DNA of 64,000 bases. Origin: Brachycybe producta. Taxonomy: Eukaryota > Arthropoda > Diplopoda > Playtdesmida > Andrognathidae. Positions 58,819-64,000 of the stretch are shown in pieces (position 1 is the stretch's first letter; every line of letters starts with the position of its first letter). The notes beneath the pieces are model-generated. The model was not told the origin of the DNA and made no database searches. It saw only the letters and a list, made by a program, of their open reading frames with translations. Both the position numbers and the translations under genes were made by a program. The stretch covers positions 2,014,247 through 2,078,246 of the forward strand of contig JAUPFP010000007.1 of assembly GCA_036925085.1 (NCBI GenBank). Direction: 5' to 3'.

Positions 58819-59281
58819 CAGACATACCTCGTTTAAGAGGGCTCCATAGAAAAATACTTGTGTAAATGCAAAGTAGATGGCGCCGGCAACCTCTCCATAG
58901 GTGGCTAACCACACACGTGACAAATTAGTTGATATAGAACTTAGCATGTTAGCACTAAAAGCGTCCAAAACAACCTTAATTACCAGCACGTGGACAAACT
59001 TAACCCAGAACATAATATAAGTGAAGATAGAGCACGTTTAGAAAAAGCGATGACGCAATTAAGTTTGCCACGTGAAAAAAAAAAAGGAAAAGTGAGCCAA
59101 GAGTTGAAGCGGTGTCAGTACCTTTCTATGGAAGGAGGGCTAGTGGCGCCATCTAATGATGCAAGGACAAAATAAATGATCTACTTCCATTCTTAAAGAT
59201 AGGAATGCGTTTTTTGAATTTACATTTTCAATACAATAATAATAATAGTTTAGTCAATTACGTTATAGCGAGGTATCGTTC
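58819..59281 (+). mobile_element. Interspersed repeat D, copy 3, with pogo/Tigger-like ends
   Basis: The left end CAGACATACCTCGTTTAAGA and the right end CGTTATAGCGAGGTATCG share inverted (A)TACCTCG. TACCTCG tips and a TA target are typical of pogo/Tigger elements, and TA precedes the left end. The body matches copies at 13510 and 57758. A 61-codon frame across it is not conserved between copies. Confidence 0.65.
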
Positions 59282-59289
59282 ATAGAGGT

Positions 59290-61985
59290 AATGTCATTCT
59301 ATGGAGTTGTTTTTGTGCATAATAAAAGAAATCAAATAAAGCTATGGTTACATTGACTAGATCTATGGTGGTCAGTCTGGTCAGATTCTCAGGTGGCTAA
59401 AACACTTAACTTAAAATTACTAATGATAAGTAGGTTTGGTCGAAATGCTATTTTCCACGTCTACTTCGAAATTTAGAATATGGAGTTCGTTATGGGTTTA
59501 GCCCACTCCTTTCTACCATTGAGCCTCCCCCCCTCTCAGTAAGTGTTATATAGGCCATGACTGACCCCTCCTTAATAAATATACTCTTTCTTGTAAACCA
59601 AAAAAAAAAAAAAAAATTAGACGATTTCACGCCTAACATCTGTCCTTTCTTTTCTGTCTGTCTTCTATTTCCTTTTAGCTAACGGCATATTTTTTATATT
59701 TAATAAATATCATAACTCATTATAAGCGTCACTTTAAACCATTTTAAAAGGAGAATTTCAAGGTTTTTTTTTCTCTCTCTTCTACTTCTAATGTTACAAA
59801 CCTGTGTTTAATAACTGATTAGGGACACTTTATGAGCTATTATTAATGGTAATAACTAACTTGTGAGCAACTGGTGTTTTTTTGTTCTTAACCAGGGTTT
59901 ATCCCATATAGTATATATACTAATAATAATAAATAAATTATATAATATATATATATATACTCTATAATAAAAAACTTCTTTGTTTTGCTATAGTTGTATG
60001 CTTAGAACTTGTATGTAGTCTTATAGTTTGCATTTTAAGCCATTATTCAACTGTTATTAGTTGTGACTCATTAGTGTTGTTTATTTATTAGGCCTATACA
60101 ACTTTTTAGTCTCTTTTTTATTTATGTAGCTCAAACTATTGATTTTATGATTCTGATAGGCGTTTTTGATATGTTATCAAAATGATCAATAATAATAAGA
60201 AAATAAAAATCAACATTTCGCTATATTGAGCTATACTTGTGTCACATTTAATAAACTTATGATAACTAATAATACTTAGTAATTTGCAAACATTTTGTCA
60301 CAACTATCATCAATTATAATTTATAAATATTAGGGCTTTTTTTTCTCCACTGCATGACACTGTATTAGACCTATTCCTCTAAAAATGAACAATGCATATG
60401 GGAACAATGTGGCCTATTGTTGTAAATATTGAATGCAACCATAACATACAAGAAATAATTAATTATTGTTCTATTGACAATGATGTCAATGTACATAAAG
60501 ATTATTTACAACTTAGATATATCTGTTTTAATATTGCTCTGGATACCAAAATATGGTAGGAGGAGGCTCTAAAATTTAAATAATAGAAGAAAGCTGGAAA
60601 GCAAAATGTTAAACAATAAAACAACAATGAACTGCTAAAAATCGCAAACATTATAAAATGCTATAGAAATAGAATGCAATATACATTTTAAAGAGAACAA
60701 TTAATCAAAACGATTGCAAACAACAAAAGATGGTGGTGGCGGTTGTAGTTTTGAAACTCAGATGAAACCTTCTACTTCTTTTTGGTTCCATTGTCTTTCT
60801 CATCGTGGAATTTCATCTGGTTTGTTCACGATTATTAATATATGTATGTTGGTGTCGAACAAACCCACCTTTCGAGGTTTTAAATTGCATTTACAAAACT
60901 TTATATAATTTTTTTTTATTTAAAAACCATTTGTCAAATGTCATCTTAGCACATTGTGTTTATAATAAAGAAAATTCATTTATCTTGATATCTAATATGA
61001 CTATACCTTACTTATTTATTTCTTATTAGTGATTTTTTTATTATCAATTTGTGATTTTCTACTAATGGATTTCATTTTTTTTTTTGGGGGGGGGCGGGGG
61101 AAATATTAAGCTTTTTTTAAAAAAGTTGAAATAATTTGTAGAGAATTAATTAATGCACACAATATTCACTTTGATGCTGATTTTCCCCAAGTGTTTTAAA
61201 ACAATTAAGAAGGGAAGACTTTAATTAAAAATTATATATTTATGTTAAGTTTTATTTTAGCAGATATTTTTCTGTTAACAAAAGTCTGAATCCGCATAGA
61301 GGCGCCACCCTTCATTCTTGATCATATGACCAAAAAAAGAAGTAACATTGATGTAGACTTTGTTATATCATTTTTGACATTAAATACTGATACCCTGGTG
61401 AGAATGAGAAGTTTTAGGGTTTACTTTTTAAAAGTTTCAGAATGTAAAATAAGAAAACTACAGAGTTAAAAGGCGCCTTTTGATGTCATGCTTATCTTCT
61501 TAAAAGTTGTAACCCCTCATTCAAAAATCTATATTTTTTATATAATATATCTGTAAGGTTGTTTGTTTATTTTTTTTTTGTGTCTTTTATACTGAAATCA
61601 CAACGGGGTGGCTAACTATTGTAAAAATGTTTTCATTGGCCTCGAGCAATGTAGATTTAACTGGACAACATGCCAATGATTGGAGTTACACGAATGAGAA
61701 CTGTGTATTGTTGCCTTCATCAGAGGGGTTGACAAAAAATTTAGTATTTTGTCATTTAGTCTAATATAAAAATTAATGCTGGCAAACCTTTATCAACAGT
61801 TTAAAGAAATGGATTCTTGTCAAAAAAGTGTAACGAGATATTTTCATGATGTTTCCAATTGTCACTTGGTTGCTACAGCCATTTGAGCAACCTTGGAACC
61901 GCAAAATTGACCACGTACAACAACTCTAGAGTGTTTAATACTGTATTCAGACTGGCACTTAATATGGTATTGAATAAATATCCTA
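59290..61985. other. Gene-free AT-rich interval
   Basis: G-rich GGGGGGGGGGCGGGGG near 61085-61100, many AATAAT words and A/T runs. No supported gene or bounded element. Confidence 0.5.
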
Positions 61986-61988
61986 TTC

Positions 61989-62300
61989 CAGTGGTCTCCA
62001 AACATTTTTGATCGAGTACCCCTATGACAGAAACAAATAAATAACGCGGAAAGTCTCTGGCTAGTGTAATAATAAGCGTTGCTATATGCCCCTTCTATGT
62101 GTATGCGAAAATGTTGCGGCTACCTCATCTATTTGGTGTTCATTATCATGTCATTTAAAAATACAAATTAATATTTATTCTTTAATTAATTTTCTTAATT
62201 TTTTTCTGTAAATATAAATTTCTGTAAAAATACAAAAAGAAATTATGAGATTTTCTTGAAGGTACTTGCATACCCTCTGGGGTACCGAATGGTGCTGTAT
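61989..62300 (+). mobile_element. hAT-like remnant (left end visible)
   Basis: Begins CAGTGGTCTCCAAACATTTT, then GATCGAGTACCCCTATGACA, a typical hAT-style opening. Near 62270-62290 CATACCCTCTGGGGTACCGA resembles a subterminal region. No right terminus or duplication was found, so the right boundary is approximate. Confidence 0.5.
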
Positions 62301-62450
62301 GTATGCACACCATGGTCTCCACTATTTAATCCTGGGATAGCTAGGCCACTTGCTGAGGTGGATTCATTCCTGGATTAAGCTAAGTGCACATACCCATTAC
62401 CCATGATGCTTCACAAAGAAGCAATTTAGAAGAAGAATAACATTTTGTTA

Positions 62451-62990
62451 CTAGTGGGGTAACCCGTCATAAATGACGTGGGTAACCATTCATATATGAT
62501 GGGACATTCTAGTTTAACTATTTTATTCAAATACTGAAGGTTACTCAATGAAGGACGTTTCCATCTCCCCTCTCCCCCACCACCCTCACGTGTGTTTACT
62601 TAAAGGTTTTTGTTCATGTGTTCTTACAGCGTTACATGCAGACAGACAGACTTGGCTTAATTATTATATATAATATCCCAGTCTGTGTGTGTAGAGTAAC
62701 ATCGGAATTTATATAAATTTGAATAAATGAAGAAATGAACAGCTTTTTTTTTCTCAAGGTCAACTTTATGTTGCACCCTTCCCATCCAAGAACCCCATGA
62801 TATTAAATTGGAGAGGAGAAAGGTTGGAAAATGTAGAGGGAGGGAGAGAGAAAGAGAAACGTGGAGAGGAAAAAAAGTGAGAGGGGGTGACTGAAATTGA
62901 AATGAAAGTAAAAAAAGGAACAAACGATGCGCATGCGCACAATTGCCTATGAATTTTGCTCCCGTCATTTATGACGGGTTACCCCACTAG
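62451..62990 (+). mobile_element. Tc1/mariner-like MITE, intact, TA duplication
   Basis: The 28-bp terminal repeats are perfect: CTAGTGGGGTAACCCGTCAT at the left, ATGACGGGTTACCCCACTAG at the right. TA lies immediately outside each end. The body contains GCGCATGCGC, a CT/GA-rich block and ATAGTTGACC-type sequence shared with the broken copies at 1104, 5905 and 46525. Length 540 bp with no transposase; the - strand frame in it is a repeat artefact. Confidence 0.92.
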
Positions 62991-62994
62991 TATA

Positions 62995-63305
62995 TATATT
63001 AGGGTGGAGCTTAGGGAATAGTGAAAATGTAATATTATGATTTTTAAATGTCTTACACCTCTATGTTGTTCCTTTTATTCTTAAAGCACTACACAAAAAG
63101 TTTGAATAACAAATATTTATATTTAGAAGTAGCTCAAGTGCTTCAAAGTTTAAAACATGCGTTAGTATTGTGTTACATTTACTGAATTAAAAATGAAAAC
63201 TGAGATTTTGTTGCAAGTAGCACTTTAATTGCAGCAATCACCAATAATATTATAAACTGCAAAATTATTATCTATTGTCCAAGAATGTCTGCCAATGTTT
63301 ATGTT
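62995..63305. other. Gene-free AT-rich interval
   Basis: Nothing recognised between the MITE and the decayed gene. Confidence 0.5.
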
Positions 63306-63311
63306 TTAGGT

Positions 63312-64000
63312 TTAATTCATAGCCTCTGCCAAAGTCTGTTTCCTGCTGTCTGGGAATGCTCGATGGTGCTCTTCAACAACCTGCAGCAAGAACTGGAGCT
63401 GCGATTCATCACGTGTCATGAGACCACTGAACTCTTATATGAGTGTGACTCCACGTTCTGCATGATCATTGACCACCTTCAAAGCTTGCACTGTCTCCTA
63501 GGCCTGCTTGAAACCATCTTGTTCATCCCACTCATCTGGATCCACGGAGAGAAATTCGTTGGGCAGCTCCATCAGTTCAAATAGTTTGTTTGAATTTGTA
63601 CTGGCAAAGACTTCCAGGCTCTTGCCATTGAAGGTGTCCAGTTCGACATTGATGCACTTTGCCTGGTTTGGAGTCCCTTCCTGCTCCAGAGCCTTCACCA
63701 TCAGCCTCTTTGTTGCTGAACTAACCTGACTCGAAGAAAGCCAGGCCAACGAGATCTTCAGACAAATACCACAAGTGGTTAGGCAGCTTGGCTGATGTGG
63801 CCTTTGAGATAGCAGGATGAATTGCTGAGTACTGCAAGAGGGACTTCAGGAGCAACATGTCATTGTGTGGAGCACTTGCAGCCAGTGGTGCAGTCATCCA
63901 CGCCTTCAGGTATACACGAAAAACAAACACACACATGTGAAGCAGGCCATTTTCCTCTCGTGGAGTCAGTTTAAACTGGGACTGGTACATCCAGACCTTC
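63312..64000 (-). pseudogene. 3' part of a decayed gene of a multicopy invertebrate family (function unknown)
   Basis: The - strand reads from the right window edge. It is open to about 63726, then shifts frame by one near 63726-63735. It continues to a stop at 63498-63500, has another at 63435-63437, and reaches a natural-looking terminator at 63312-63314. The pieces contain VYLKAWMTAPLAASAPHNDM, NHLWYLSEDLVGLAFFES, ALKVVNDHAERGVTL and FLLQVVEEHHRAFPD. From memory, this order and spacing match a widespread uncharacterised family found in many copies in cnidarian and other invertebrate genomes, probably carried by mobile elements. I cannot verify that here. GC content is clearly higher than in the flanks, which supports a coding origin. 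With a frameshift and two stops it cannot make the full protein. The 5' part lies outside the window. Confidence 0.75.

Overview
This looks like nuclear DNA from an animal, most likely a marine invertebrate. It is strongly AT-rich, full of A/T homopolymers and GA/CT, TA and CA microsatellites, and densely packed with short non-autonomous DNA transposons (MITEs). There are no operons, ribosome-binding sites or rRNA genes, and I found no convincing canonical tRNA. The recurring palindrome AGGCCT in the context TAGGCCTA is something I associate with echinoderm and other marine deuterostome genomes, but that is only an impression. The sequence does not fix the phylum.

Gene content is very low. 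I can support one intact protein-coding gene: an intronless 421-residue APH-family phosphotransferase (choline/aminoglycoside-kinase fold) on the + strand at 22802-24067. It has a TATA-like sequence upstream, a polyadenylation signal downstream, and a long-hairpin MITE inside its probable 3' UTR. The only other protein-derived sequence is the 3' part of a decayed gene on the - strand at 63312-64000. It carries a frameshift and two in-frame stops, and it resembles a multicopy invertebrate protein family that is probably transposon-associated. It runs off the right edge.

The rest is a mobile-element landscape. I could define the following by terminal inverted repeats (TIRs) and often by target-site duplications (TSDs). 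(i) A hAT-like cohort with 8-bp duplications at 27320-27581, 28132-28803, 38309-38464, 46225-47177 and probably 14665-15213. (ii) Elements sharing the end AGCC-N(3-4)-AT-N-ACAC beside TTAA or a decayed TTAA (10754, 14727, 38195, 42554, 50741, 53372, 57068). (iii) Foldback elements with 9-10-bp duplications (4758, 19104, 28252). (iv) A Tc1/mariner-like family with TA duplications (intact at 62451-62990, broken at 1104, 5905 and 46525). (v) A TACCTTG/CAAGGTA family of about 290 bp (3104, 19672, 51573). (vi) A long-hairpin family (24159, 31034, 33651, and a split copy around 2930-3945). (vii) Several single-copy TIR elements.

Insertions are nested up to three deep, at 2930-3945 and at 46217-47185. 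Several perfect hairpins with very short loops look like recent template-switch events. Sites matching the metazoan CTCF consensus recur, some inside repeats. I saw no new protein system. The most informative features are the phosphotransferase gene, the hairpin births and the TTAA/AGCC element group.
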